64,000 nt of DNA from Pyrobaculum sp. 3827-6 (GTDB lineage Archaea > Thermoproteota > Thermoprotei > Thermoproteales > Thermoproteaceae), in contig NZ_JAOTQN010000001.1 in assembly GCF_025641885.1 (NCBI RefSeq), positions 620,001-684,000 of the forward strand, read 5' to 3'. This document shows, piece after piece, positions 15,937 to 24,664 of this stretch. The translations under genes and the position numbers were made by a program. The notes under the pieces were generated by a model. That model did not search any database. It had not been told where the DNA came from and worked only from the letters and a program-made list of their open reading frames with translations. Positions within the stretch are counted from its first letter, which is position 1. The number at the start of each line of letters is the position of its first letter.

Positions 15937-17059
15937 CGCAGTGGGGCTTGATGTATTTATAGACGTCGCTTATCCTAGGCCTATCTTTAAAAACGACGAC
16001 GTTTGGGAGGAGCTCCTTCCACGTGGCCATGGCGAGCTCCTCAGAGACTAAGACGAGGAGGGGCTTCCCCACCTTTATTAGCTTCTCGTACTTCCGCCTG
16101 AGGTAGTCAGGGGTCCAGAAGCCCACTATCTCCACGTAGAGTTCGCCTATCTTGAAGTCGGGGATGTAGACCCTGCCCTCCACCACCAGGGCCTCGGGCT
16201 CCCGCTCCACTCGGCACAGCCTCGAGACTTGTCTGTAGAACTCCTGCTCAACCGCGCTGTCGAACTGCTCCGAGGGGGGCGGGGACTTGGGCAACCTAGG
16301 CGCCGTGTCCCACCTCTCTCTGTACGTGTACGTCCGCTCTCTCAGCTTCACCTCTGCCTCTATCTCCCACCTATCTGCCGATGTGATGTAGGGCACGAGC
16401 TTAGCGAGGCGCGTGCCGTAGCGCTCCGTCTGCCTCAGCGCCGATACCGGCCCGTCGAAGTGGAACTCAAGCCACCCTCCCCTCTCCTCGGCTATATACA
16501 TAAGCCCGTAGCCCTTTACGGCGCGGATAAGGCTCTTCACCACCGCCGGCGCGTTGGGGATCCTTGCCTTGACGTATAGAGATTTGAAAAGCAGTGCTTG
16601 TATAAGCGCTTGGTTGTAGAGCGCCACCAGCTCGCCGGGCTCTATCTCAGGCGTTTTTATAATTTCTCTATTTTCCTCATAGGCCTTTGTAAACAGTCTT
16701 TTTACCTCCTCAACGCCCAGCCCAAACCTAGCCGCGACGCGTTGGAAGACGGCGTCGCGCTCCTCAGGTGTCCGGGGGTACCCCACCGCCGACGCTGTTT
16801 TAAAAACTTCAAGTCTAATTCTGGAAACAAGTCTAGTGTCCAACTCCTCCACCACCATGTGTTGTTCCAAGACGTGGGCCAGGCCTCTTGCAAGCTTCTT
16901 GTCGCCCCCCACCTCCTCAACCGCTTTTCTAAATTCTCCAAGAGTTTTCGACGACCTCGCCGCGTCTATAATCTCCCTGGCGGGAGTCTCGTCGTTTAGA
17001 TACCTAGGCCTTATCTCCCTCCCCCTCCTAACCACCCTTAGATAGTCTAGCGGAATCAC
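15896..17059 (-). CDS. bax1: Bax1, nuclease partner of archaeal XPB (DUF790)
   Basis: 387 residues. The C-terminal third has RVYIPDFKIGELYVEIVGFWTPDYLRRKYEKL, a restriction-endonuclease-like core with the acidic and lysine residues (D, E, K) spaced as in the DUF790/Bax1 family. Bax1 is known to bind archaeal XPB and cut DNA near bubbles or forks, which fits a role in nucleotide excision repair. The GTG start overlaps the XPB stop codon (GTGA), so the two are co-translated. The arrangement is the conserved XPB-Bax1 pair. Confidence 0.9.
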   Translation of the reverse strand: MIPLDYLRVVRRGREIRPRYLNDETPAREIIDAARSSKTLGEFRKAVEEVGGDKKLARGLAHVLEQHMVVEELDTRLVSRIRLEVFKTASAVGYPRTPEERDAVFQRVAARFGLGVEEVKRLFTKAYEENREIIKTPEIEPGELVALYNQALIQALLFKSLYVKARIPNAPAVVKSLIRAVKGYGLMYIAEERGGWLEFHFDGPVSALRQTERYGTRLAKLVPYITSADRWEIEAEVKLRERTYTYRERWDTAPRLPKSPPPSEQFDSAVEQEFYRQVSRLCRVEREPEALVVEGRVYIPDFKIGELYVEIVGFWTPDYLRRKYEKLIKVGKPLLVLVSEELAMATWKELLPNVVVFKDRPRISDVYKYIKPHCVSSSRREATNSQD

Positions 17060-18411
17060 AATACGCCTCTTTTACGCCTACGCGCTGTGTCCACCTCGCG
17101 GGTGCTCGCTGTGATTACCTCGTATATCTTCGCCTTGTGGGGCTTAAGCCTTAGGGCTCTGCCCATCCGCTGGATAAACTGCCTAGTGCTCGAGGTCCCC
17201 CCGAGGATGACGACCACATCGACATCAGGGACATCCACGCCCTCGTCCAGCACCTTCCCCGTGACCACAGCCTTCAACTCGCCTCTCCTAAACATAGCCA
17301 TCACCTGCTCCCTCTCCTGCGGCGAGATGTCGTGAGTTACTAGGGGGATTAGGTAGCGCTCCGAAACAGCCCTCGCCAGGGAGGTGTACTCGGTAAATAT
17401 GAGTATCTTCGAGCCGCGGTGCCTCGCCAGTATCTCGCCCACGGCATCCACCTTAGCCTCGGTCTCAAATAGGAGCTGTCTCATGCGGTGCCAAGCCTCC
17501 AGCGCCTCCCTAGCCTCGCGGTCCCGGCCGGATAAGTAGATAAGCTTCTGGAAATCTGATGGTGACTTGAACTTTAAACCCTTCTTCCTCAAGTAGCTTA
17601 GATATTTACCCTCCAGCTCTTTGTAGAGCCTCTTCTCGTCCTCTTTTAGACTTACCTTAATCACCTCGATGTCGTAGTCCGCGGTCCACACCCCCCTTAT
17701 GTCCGAGGCGGATATGCGGTAGACCACCGGCCCCACCAGCCAGTCCAGATCTATATGTAGGCCGTCGGCTCTCTCCGGCGTGGCGGTTAGGCCTAGGCGG
17801 TGCGGCGCCGGGCTCAGCTCCGCTATCTGTCTATATGAGGGGGAGGGGAGGTGGTGCACCTCGTCGAAAACTAGCAGTTTATACTTATTGCCGAGCGTCT
17901 CTACGGCGGCGTATGCAGAGTCGTATGTGATGACCGTTATGCAACTCTCCCTTTTCTCCTCGCCGTACCACACGCCGACGCGTCCCGGGAAGAACTGCCA
18001 CAGCCTCCCCCGCCACTGCTCTACAAGCTCCACCGTGGGCACCACCACGAGGGCTGGCTCCCTCAACTCGGCGATCGCGGCTATGGCCACGTGGGTCTTG
18101 CCGGCACCTGTCGGCATTACCACGACGCCTCTCTTCGTCTTGAGCCAAGACTTCAAGGCCTCTTGTTGGTAGGGCCTAAGCTTTATTTCGGACGCCGCCT
18201 TCACCTCGCTACAGTGGAGATTCCACACCCTGTCCTCGACGCTGAGGCCCATAGATTTTGCAATGGCTATGACGCGGGTGTAGTACACAGCCAGGGCTCT
18301 GTACTTCCCAACCCTTACATCGTATTTTAAAAAGGAGAGGCGCTTGAGCTCTTGTGGTAAGTAACCATCTAGCAGTATAGTGCCTCTATCCCAAGTGAGT
18401 ACTAGTCCCAC
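17056..18411 (-). CDS. xpb: DNA repair helicase XPB
   Basis: About 451 residues, superfamily 2. LRPYQQEALKSW, Walker A MPTGAGKTHVAI, motif II DEVHH, motif III GLTATPERADG, and the C-terminal motif VI QFIQRMGRALR are all present. The N-terminal damage-recognition-like part precedes the first helicase domain. XPB unwinds DNA for repair and, in eukaryotes, opens promoters. A longer start at 18528 would lie in the upstream gene; the GTG at 18411 gives a 10-bp overlap with that gene's stop. Third gene Bax1 follows directly. Confidence 0.93.
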   Translation of the reverse strand: MGLVLTWDRGTILLDGYLPQELKRLSFLKYDVRVGKYRALAVYYTRVIAIAKSMGLSVEDRVWNLHCSEVKAASEIKLRPYQQEALKSWLKTKRGVVVMPTGAGKTHVAIAAIAELREPALVVVPTVELVEQWRGRLWQFFPGRVGVWYGEEKRESCITVITYDSAYAAVETLGNKYKLLVFDEVHHLPSPSYRQIAELSPAPHRLGLTATPERADGLHIDLDWLVGPVVYRISASDIRGVWTADYDIEVIKVSLKEDEKRLYKELEGKYLSYLRKKGLKFKSPSDFQKLIYLSGRDREAREALEAWHRMRQLLFETEAKVDAVGEILARHRGSKILIFTEYTSLARAVSERYLIPLVTHDISPQEREQVMAMFRRGELKAVVTGKVLDEGVDVPDVDVVVILGGTSSTRQFIQRMGRALRLKPHKAKIYEVITASTREVDTARRRKRGVL

Positions 18412-19271
18412 CTCACCTCGACGCCTACCCCCAGCTTCTTTGCCTTCTCTAGCACGTAGTTGGCGAACGCGACGTCGAAGAGCGGGTTTCCAACGGATTT
18501 GTATACCCGCACCTCGCCGAAGTTGCACCTAGCTCCCTTTAAGTAGTCGCCGACGTAGACCCAGGTGGGCCCCACGTCATCTGTCTCCTCCGCCGCATGG
18601 GGATTATCTACAAGCATGCATCCGGCTATTTTCTTCACGTCTTCATCTATCTCTCTCACAGGTCGCGGCGCGCCTATAGAAATAACCACAGCGCCTTTTC
18701 TAAGCTCGGCACCTTTGACTATTGGAACCGTCGACGTGGTAGCCACTATCAACAAATCGCTCTTTAACACATCAGACAGCGAAGTGGGAATCGCGCCATA
18801 TCTCTTCCCCATCTCGGCGGCTTTTTCATGGACGACGTCGAATATTTTAAACTGGGCTACTGGGTACAGCGCCTTGAATATGCGGAGGTGGTACTCGCCC
18901 TGCGTACCCGCCCCCACAATGCCGACCGTGCTAGGCTCGGCGCCAAGGGCCCTGGCCGCTACGCCGCTGGCGGCGGCTGTCCTCCAGCCCGTCAGCTGGG
19001 TCCCATTTATCAATGCCAGCGGGGTTCCCGACTCTGGGTCGAATACGGCAACCACGGCCTTGACTCTGGGGGTAGCCCTAGGGTATATGCCCACCATCTT
19101 CACAGCTATCCCAGCGCCCGCCATGTATCCAACCATCGGAGCGAACCACGTGTCGCCTACGGTCAGCGCCTGCCTCGGCAGGAACTTCACCTCGGCAAAG
19201 TAACCCGCCCTAATAGCCTCAACCGCCTCCCTTGGGTCAACAAGGAAGTCGATATTTGGGAGGAGCAACAC
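18402..19271 (-). CDS. Ornithine cyclodeaminase / mu-crystallin family dehydrogenase
   Basis: About 289 residues. A Rossmann segment VGIVGAGTQGEYHLR binds NAD(P); SGTPLALINGTQLTGWRTAAASG is the family's substrate-side signature. Members include ornithine cyclodeaminase, archaeal alanine dehydrogenase and other imine reductases, so the substrate is open. The GTG at 19271 lies 25 bp after the box ATTTAAAAGG; the more upstream start would sit before that box. It is first in an overlapping unit with XPB and Bax1. A metabolic gene leading a repair pair is unusual. Confidence 0.82.
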   Translation of the reverse strand: MLLLPNIDFLVDPREAVEAIRAGYFAEVKFLPRQALTVGDTWFAPMVGYMAGAGIAVKMVGIYPRATPRVKAVVAVFDPESGTPLALINGTQLTGWRTAAASGVAARALGAEPSTVGIVGAGTQGEYHLRIFKALYPVAQFKIFDVVHEKAAEMGKRYGAIPTSLSDVLKSDLLIVATTSTVPIVKGAELRKGAVVISIGAPRPVREIDEDVKKIAGCMLVDNPHAAEETDDVGPTWVYVGDYLKGARCNFGEVRVYKSVGNPLFDVAFANYVLEKAKKLGVGVEVRWD

Positions 19272-19293
19272 AGAAACAAGGGTAGTCCTCCTT

Positions 19294-19935
19294 TTAAATT
19301 TTATTAAGTAGATAGGCAAATGACACGGAAGCGAGAGCGAGGATTATAAAGACGGCAAGTGGATGATTAGCCAGCGGTAGCCATTCAAGATTCATGCCGT
19401 AGAAGCTAGTTATGACCAGCGCGGGAAGGGCTACTGTGCCGAGCCAAGTCAGCTTCTTCATAGATTCGTTTAGCGAAAGTTGAACCACGGTGGCGTGGAG
19501 GAGCCTTATATCTCTCGCATATCTCCTAAGCATAAGCGCTCTTCTCCTCAGATACCTCGAGTAGTTGGCCTGGCGGTGGGCGATTAAGCCTCTTCTATAT
19601 AGCTCGTCTCCAAGCTGGTGGAGAAGGGCGGCGTAGTAGTAGAGGGCATGCGCCATGTAGGATGCGGCGTACAGCTCGCCAGGCCTCACCGGCTCCTCCA
19701 TCTCCAGCTTGTACTCAAGTCCGTCTAGTAAGGTCTCCGTCTGGCTCAGGGCGTGGGACAAGCTCTCCAGCGCCTTGTGATACGCCTCTTGAAGCGAGGC
19801 AAGGGGGCCCTTGACCACCCTCCCCCCCTTATCCACTACAAACTCCACAGCCTCTTCAACTACCTCGCCTTCCTTGATAGAGACTATGGGGATGTGCACC
19901 ACCGTGTGCTCTCCCTCATCATATATATACGCCAT
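19294..19935 (-). CDS. CorA-like magnesium transporter family protein, short
   Basis: About 213 residues, well below the usual 300-320. The C-terminal half has the long helix and two membrane segments, with the signature YGMN in TSFYGMNLEWLPL between them. The N-terminal domain is much reduced. CorA proteins form pentameric Mg2+/Co2+ channels; whether this short form still gates is not known. ATG 19935 is 25 bp after TTTATAATT on this strand. It is divergent from the CPBP protease gene, 15 bp away. Confidence 0.8.
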   Translation of the reverse strand: MAYIYDEGEHTVVHIPIVSIKEGEVVEEAVEFVVDKGGRVVKGPLASLQEAYHKALESLSHALSQTETLLDGLEYKLEMEEPVRPGELYAASYMAHALYYYAALLHQLGDELYRRGLIAHRQANYSRYLRRRALMLRRYARDIRLLHATVVQLSLNESMKKLTWLGTVALPALVITSFYGMNLEWLPLANHPLAVFIILALASVSFAYLLNKI

Positions 19936-19950
19936 GTATTGCAAAACCCC

Positions 19951-20460
19951 GTGAATTATAAAGATAGGGGCGCCGTCTCGCCTCTAAAAATCGCCGGCCT
20001 TGTCTCGGCTCTTGTATTGATGATCGCGACGCCCAGGCCCTGGGGCTATGTGGTTGTGCTGTCTGCAACGATTATATACGGCAAGAGGCTGGTGCGTGTT
20101 GAGCCGGCGCCTAGGTACGTCGTCGCGGCGGCCCTGGTGTACGGGACTACCTTCTTGCTAGACTTAGCCTCCGTGGGGCCTCCAAATTATATACCTCCGT
20201 GGTGGGAGGCGGTTATCTTGGCGCCGCTGGCTGAGGAGATTGTTTTTAGGGCGCTACCGTTTACAACCCTGCCGAGCCCCCTCTCGTGGATATTCTCCGT
20301 GGTGGTCTTCGGAGCGTTGCACCCTGCGAACCCCCTCTTGGCGTCGCTATACGGGCTGGCCCTCTCCCTTATGTACCGGGGCGGTGGATACGCGGCCTCG
20401 GTGGCCCTACACGCCTTTAACAACGCACTGTGGATTCTCCTAGCTACACGTAGCTTCTAG
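19951..20460 (+). CDS. CPBP family intramembrane metalloprotease
   Basis: About 169 residues with several membrane helices. The three active-site motifs are visible: EEIVFR (EExxxR), FGALHP (FxxxH) and HAFNN (HxxxN). The family includes CAAX prenyl proteases and bacteriocin-immunity proteases; in archaea the roles are largely unknown. GTG 19951 is 26 bp after a TATATATA box (19920-19928), which makes it the best leaderless start; frames further upstream are antisense to the CorA-like gene. Its end overlaps the convergent radical SAM gene by 21 bp. Confidence 0.82.
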   Translation: MNYKDRGAVSPLKIAGLVSALVLMIATPRPWGYVVVLSATIIYGKRLVRVEPAPRYVVAAALVYGTTFLLDLASVGPPNYIPPWWEAVILAPLAEEIVFRALPFTTLPSPLSWIFSVVVFGALHPANPLLASLYGLALSLMYRGGGYAASVALHAFNNALWILLATRSF

Positions 20461-21879
20461 AAAAGCCTCGTATATCTTCCTCAGCTGACTCGGCGCGTAG
20501 AACCCACGTACGTGGCTCCAGGGCAACGGCTCCACCCTCGGCTTGAATACGTAGTCCAGCTCGCCGGCGCGGAGCAACCTCCTCCAGTAAACTCTATGCG
20601 AGTTAGACAAGGCCGCCCCCTCTATGAGCCGAGCCGCCTCTCTACCGCCAAGCGCGATTGCCGCCTGTGTGACGGCCAGCAGAGGATCATAGTAGGAGAA
20701 CTGGTCGTGGGGAGCCCTCCTCATCTCCTCAATAGCCCTCTTTAGATAGTCCAGAGAGGCCATTGGGTGGTACTGGAGGGGGGTCTGGGGCTTCGGGACG
20801 AAGGGGTTAACGCTGAGGTAGAGAGTGGCCCCAGTCTTCTTCACCTCAGCCACGAGCCTCCGGGCCGCCTCTATGTCTTCTCCCCTCTCACAGGGCACGC
20901 CCACCATCATGTAGAGCTTTATCTTGAGGCCGAGCTCCGCGGCTTTTCTCGCCACTCTCAACACGTCTTCGTCGCCGATGTCTTTCCCCAGCGCCTTCCT
21001 AAGCCGCTCGCTTGTCTCCGGCGCGATGGTAACTGTCCTTTGTCCGACCTCGGCGATGAGCTCGAGAGACTCGTCGTCTAGAAGCTCAGCCCGGAGAGAG
21101 GGGAGTGAGAGGGGGATGCCCCTCTTCACCGCCTCGCGGAGCAGATCCTTGAAGTGCGTGTGGGCGTTTGCGGTTAGCGAAATCAGCGCCAGCCTCACGC
21201 CGTATTTTCCGTACAGCTCGGCGGCCTCCCTCAGCACTGCCTCCCAGTCCCTGGGCCTGTAGGGCTTTGAGATGTAGCTCTCCATACAGAACAGACATGA
21301 ATACGGGCAACCACGGGCCAGCTCTACTGAGATGCTGAAGGCGGCCTCGGGCTCAGGTATGCGTCTGTAGTCAAGCCACGTCAAGTCGCCGGCGTGGCGT
21401 ATCTCCACGGGGTACGCGCCCCTATGCGGGTAGTAGAGCCCCTCCACCTCATCCCCAGTGGCCATATATTCCACCAGCAACTCCCAATTAGGCTCCAGTT
21501 CCCCCACCGCTATAGCGTCGGCGAACTCGGCCACGGGCTCTGGATTTGCAGTGACTGGAGGCCCCCCTAAAATTAGCTTCGGCTTACTGCGCTGGGACGC
21601 CTTCGCAGATACGCCGGCATCTACTAGCACCTTGACAATGTTGACATAGTCAAGCTCGTAGTGGACTGTGGCCACTACGTAGTCAAACTCCCTGAGCGGG
21701 GTGCCGTCCTCCACGCCCCTCGGCCCCCTGTCTGCAGTAAATCTCTCCACATAAAAACCTGCGTCTTGTAGCTTGAAGTACAGCATGTGGAAGACGGCGG
21801 ATGACATAGCCACGGCGTATGTCGACGGGTACAGCAACGCCACCTTCACTGCATTTTTCCTATATGCCACTCTCCGCAT
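20440..21879 (-). CDS. B12-binding-domain radical SAM protein
   Basis: 479 residues. The N-terminal 160 residues form a cobalamin-binding-like Rossmann domain (VALLYPSTYAVAMSS, then LILGGPPVTANPEPVAEF). The radical SAM core has CPYSCLFCMESYISKPYRPR, then APETSERLRKALGKDI and FVPKPQTPLQY, typical of the large B12/radical SAM group in archaea. Chemistry could be methylation or sulfur transfer; the substrate is unknown. The box ATATATAC sits upstream of the ATG at leaderless distance. Confidence 0.82.
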   Translation of the reverse strand: MRRVAYRKNAVKVALLYPSTYAVAMSSAVFHMLYFKLQDAGFYVERFTADRGPRGVEDGTPLREFDYVVATVHYELDYVNIVKVLVDAGVSAKASQRSKPKLILGGPPVTANPEPVAEFADAIAVGELEPNWELLVEYMATGDEVEGLYYPHRGAYPVEIRHAGDLTWLDYRRIPEPEAAFSISVELARGCPYSCLFCMESYISKPYRPRDWEAVLREAAELYGKYGVRLALISLTANAHTHFKDLLREAVKRGIPLSLPSLRAELLDDESLELIAEVGQRTVTIAPETSERLRKALGKDIGDEDVLRVARKAAELGLKIKLYMMVGVPCERGEDIEAARRLVAEVKKTGATLYLSVNPFVPKPQTPLQYHPMASLDYLKRAIEEMRRAPHDQFSYYDPLLAVTQAAIALGGREAARLIEGAALSNSHRVYWRRLLRAGELDYVFKPRVEPLPWSHVRGFYAPSQLRKIYEAFLEATCS

Positions 21880-21941
21880 GCCGAAGACGCCGCCTGGAGT
21901 ATATATGATTAAAATATATTAAGCGGCCCCCTATTGGTGGT

Positions 21942-22382
21942 ATGAATATTGTGGAAGCTCTACGTAGAGGTGAATATTTAGTTTATTTACTGATCCTTTT
22001 ATTGACGTTGTTTCTTTTAGTGTTGTCTCTCTACATGGCATTTAGCAGAGTTTATGACTTATTTCAAAATATTAGTACGCCGCCTGATCATTTAGCAATT
22101 TCTATATACAACGTATTGTCAGATATCTTTTTAGTAGTTGTATTTGTAGAATTAATAGATACTTTCATTACATATATAGAGCAGAAGCGTATTGTTGTGT
22201 ATAAAATCATTGACGTGGCCCTCGTCGCATTAGCTAGAGAGTTATTTATCTACCTAGCGCCAGTGAATAAGGAGTTTTCTATTGATAAAGCGGTAGCTCT
22301 GGTGGGCGCCGCTTTTGTAGTGGGCGTTATTGACTATCTGCAGAGGAGGGCGTTGCCGGTTGAGAGGCGTAGAAGAGCTTAA
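21942..22382 (+). CDS. PsiE-like (phosphate-starvation-inducible E family) membrane protein
   Basis: 146 residues, about four membrane helices. The central part, VVVFVELIDTFITYIEQKRI followed by VALARELFIYLAP, matches the PsiE family. PsiE was named from phosphate starvation in Escherichia coli; its molecular role is not known. The local base composition is more AT-rich than in neighbouring genes, as often seen in membrane-protein genes here. A box AAAATATATTAAG lies upstream of ATG 21942. Confidence 0.7.
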   Translation: MNIVEALRRGEYLVYLLILLLTLFLLVLSLYMAFSRVYDLFQNISTPPDHLAISIYNVLSDIFLVVVFVELIDTFITYIEQKRIVVYKIIDVALVALARELFIYLAPVNKEFSIDKAVALVGAAFVVGVIDYLQRRALPVERRRRA

Positions 22383-22440
22383 TACGTCTCATTTCTAAGG
22401 TTTAGGGGCAAAATTTTTAAAGCCTCCCTTCTGGGGCTTC

Positions 22441-22800
22441 GTGTCTTCGGAGTCTTTCAGCATTGTTAATATAAGGGAGAATAAGCTACTCGGCAGACGG
22501 GAGCTCTTGGTAGAGGCGGCTCACCTAAATGTGTCCACCCCTATGCGTCAAAGCGTGAGGGAGTGGGTGTCGAAACAGCTGGGGGTTGACGTCTCTAATG
22601 TTTTTGTTAGAAAAATTAAGACCAAGTACGGGGTGGGTAAGTCTGTGGCTGAGATCCACGTATACAACGACTCTAAGCTGGCTAGGGTTATCGAGCCGCT
22701 TTACATACTGGCTAGGAACCTCGGCGAGGAGGGCAAGAAGTTGGTGGAGGAGGCTCGGAAGAGGAGGAATGAGCGTAGGGAAAAGAAGAGGAAAAAGTAG
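22441..22800 (+). CDS. rps24e: 30S ribosomal protein S24e
   Basis: 119 residues. The core ENKLLGRRELLVEAAHLNVSTP followed by VFVRKIKTKYGVGKSVAEIHVY (written here only in part) matches archaeal S24e; the C-terminal tail is strongly basic. The GTG start at 22441 has the box ATTTTTAAAG 26 bp upstream. It heads a unit with S27ae and Kae1, which follow with spacings of 2 and 0 bp. The link between small-subunit proteins and tRNA t6A synthesis is a recurrent archaeal arrangement. Confidence 0.95.
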   Translation: MSSESFSIVNIRENKLLGRRELLVEAAHLNVSTPMRQSVREWVSKQLGVDVSNVFVRKIKTKYGVGKSVAEIHVYNDSKLARVIEPLYILARNLGEEGKKLVEEARKRRNERREKKRKK

Positions 22801-22802
22801 CC

Positions 22803-23000
22803 ATGTCTAAGAAGGCCCCGGCGAAGAGCGAGAAGAAGCTCCCCCGCGCCGCCACGTGGTACGAGCTCGATCTACAGAAGGGGGTGTTTAGATTTAAGAA
22901 CAAGCTGTGTCCCAAGTGCGGCTCTGTTATGGCTTTCCACAAGGAGCCTGTGCCTAGGTGGCACTGCGGGAAGTGCGGCTACACCCAGTTCCAGAGGTAG
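22803..23000 (+). CDS. rps27ae: 30S ribosomal protein S27ae
   Basis: 65 residues with a zinc ribbon: CPKCGSVMAFH and WHCGKCGYTQF. This is the archaeal S27ae protein, which in eukaryotes is made as a fusion to ubiquitin. It starts 2 bp after S24e and its stop abuts the Kae1 start codon, so the three genes are tightly linked. Confidence 0.95.
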   Translation: MSKKAPAKSEKKLPRAATWYELDLQKGVFRFKNKLCPKCGSVMAFHKEPVPRWHCGKCGYTQFQR

Positions 23001-24011
23001 GTGCTGGTACTCGGCGTCGAGTCCACGGCACACACCTTCAGCCTCGGGCTAGTTAAGGAGGGTAGGATTGTCGGCCAGGTTGGGAGGACCTACGTCCCTC
23101 CGCACGGCGCCGGCATACACCCAAGGGAGGCGGCGGAGCACCATTCGCGGGTTGCCCCCCAGCTCCTCAAGCAACTACTCGATACCTACGGCGTAAGGCT
23201 GTCGGATATTGGAGTTGTGGCCTACGCCGCTGGGCCTGGGCTGGGGCCTGCGTTGAGGATAGGCGCGGTGTTGGCGAGGGCTTTGGCGATAAAGCTGGGG
23301 GTGCCTATTGTCCCTGTTCACCACGGGGTTGCCCACATAGAGGTGGCTCGGTTTGCCACCTCTACCTGTGACCCGCTTGTGTTGTTAATTTCTGGGGGGC
23401 ACACGGTGATCGCAGGCTTTTCTGAGGGGCGTTACAGGGTGTTTGGGGAGACTCTTGACGTGGCGATTGGGAATGCTATTGACGTGTTTGCGCGGGAGGT
23501 GGGCCTGGGATTTCCCGGTGTCCCGGCTGTGGAGAAATGCGCCGAGGGGGCTGGGGGTGTGGTCCCCTTCCCGATGCCTATTGTGGGTCAGGACCTCTCC
23601 TATGCCGGACTGACGACCTACGCCTTGAAGCTGGTTAAGGAGGGGGTGCCTCTGCCTGTGGTGTGTAAATCGCTTATAGAGGCGGCGTATTACATGCTGG
23701 CCGAGGTGACTGAGAGGGCGATTGCCTTTACCAAGAAGCGGTATTTGGTGGTGGCGGGGGGAGTGGCGCGGAGTAGGAGGTTGAGAGATGTGCTTTTCCA
23801 CATTGGGAGGGATTACGGTGTCGATGTGAGAATCGTCCCTGACGAATACGCCGGCGACAACGGGGCTATGATTGCTCTGACGGGCTACTATGCGTATAGA
23901 AGCGGCGTGTATACAACTCCGGAGCGGAGTTTTGTGAGGCAGAGGTGGCGGCTGGATGCGGTGGAGGTGCCTTGGTTCTACGACCTCTGTAGAGACGTCA
24001 CAGATAAATAG
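23001..24011 (+). CDS. kae1: tRNA N6-adenosine threonylcarbamoyltransferase, KEOPS subunit Kae1
   Basis: 336 residues. HGAGIHPREAAEHHSRVAP carries the metal-binding His pair; LLISGGHTVIAG and VAGGVARSRRLRDVL are the ASKHA-fold nucleotide segments. Kae1 transfers the threonylcarbamoyl group to A37 of tRNAs that read ANN codons, within the KEOPS complex. GTG 23001 follows the S27ae stop with no gap. The Bud32 kinase is not fused here. A Pcc1-like protein is suggested at 46467-46685 in this window. Confidence 0.95.
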   Translation: MLVLGVESTAHTFSLGLVKEGRIVGQVGRTYVPPHGAGIHPREAAEHHSRVAPQLLKQLLDTYGVRLSDIGVVAYAAGPGLGPALRIGAVLARALAIKLGVPIVPVHHGVAHIEVARFATSTCDPLVLLISGGHTVIAGFSEGRYRVFGETLDVAIGNAIDVFAREVGLGFPGVPAVEKCAEGAGGVVPFPMPIVGQDLSYAGLTTYALKLVKEGVPLPVVCKSLIEAAYYMLAEVTERAIAFTKKRYLVVAGGVARSRRLRDVLFHIGRDYGVDVRIVPDEYAGDNGAMIALTGYYAYRSGVYTTPERSFVRQRWRLDAVEVPWFYDLCRDVTDK

Positions 24012-24030
24012 GTGCCTTGACGGTGTTGGC

Positions 24031-24372
24031 ATGAAGCTCTACGCGTCCGCCTTGGCGTTCCTGGTGGTCGGCTCGGCGCTTGTTGCCTTTGCTGTGGTAA
24101 ACGCCGCGGTGCTCTACTTCGCCGGGGTGCCCAAGGCTACGCTGAATATCACAGCTCCCATTCTGGGCCAGACGATGACTGCTAAGATCTCCGGCGTGCC
24201 TGATCCGTACGTGGTGGGCGTAAATGTGGTTAGGGCTGTTTTGTTGCTGGCTATAGGGCTGATCGGCGCCAAGCTGATAGATACGGGGCTGGCGGAGCTG
24301 AGGGAGAGGAGGAGGGAGGAGGCGCTTAGGCGTTACTACGAGGAGTATGGCTACCAGTATCAACAATATTGA
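24031..24372 (+). CDS. Small membrane protein, function unknown
   Basis: 113 residues. Two predicted membrane segments, LAFLVVGSALVAFAVVNAAV near the N terminus and VVRAVLLLAIGLIGAKLI in the second half, enclose an outer loop with NIT and KISGVPDPY. The tail is charged and ends in a Tyr/Gln-rich GYQYQQY. I do not recognise the family. ATG 24031 has CAGATAAATA about 26 bp upstream, giving it its own promoter inside the end of Kae1. It overlaps the next gene by 26 bp. Confidence 0.6.
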   Translation: MKLYASALAFLVVGSALVAFAVVNAAVLYFAGVPKATLNITAPILGQTMTAKISGVPDPYVVGVNVVRAVLLLAIGLIGAKLIDTGLAELRERRREEALRRYYEEYGYQYQQY

Positions 24373-24664
24373 TGAGTTGGTAAGAGCATATTTTAGACGG
24401 CTTGAGGAGCTGGGCCTGGGGGAGTGGGTAGACAAGGTCTTTCCCACGTCCGAGACGTTTGCAAAAATTTTGGCGATGTCCGGCATGTCGGCTGAGGAGG
24501 TGGTGGAGCAACTCGCCCGGGGGGTCGTCGATAAGATACAGGTCGGCGTCGCTGAGGAGGTCGTGGGCGCGCCGCGGGAGGTGGCCGTGTGGCTTCTGGC
24601 TAGGCGGTTGGCTATGTGGTATCTTCAGCTAGCCGTGGAGCTGGGCGTGGTGCGCGAGAGATAG
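24347..24664 (+). CDS. Conserved-looking hypothetical protein, helical
   Basis: 105 residues, almost all helix-forming: ELVRAYFRRLEELGLGEWVD, then AMSGMSAEEVVEQLARGVVD and a C-terminal WLLARRLAMWYLQLAVELG. No cysteines and no membrane segment. I do not recognise the family. Its start lies within the last codons of the membrane protein gene, so the two are probably translated together. The 3' end overlaps the convergent radical SAM gene by 40 bp. Confidence 0.55.
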   Translation: MATSINNIDELVRAYFRRLEELGLGEWVDKVFPTSETFAKILAMSGMSAEEVVEQLARGVVDKIQVGVAEEVVGAPREVAVWLLARRLAMWYLQLAVELGVVRER

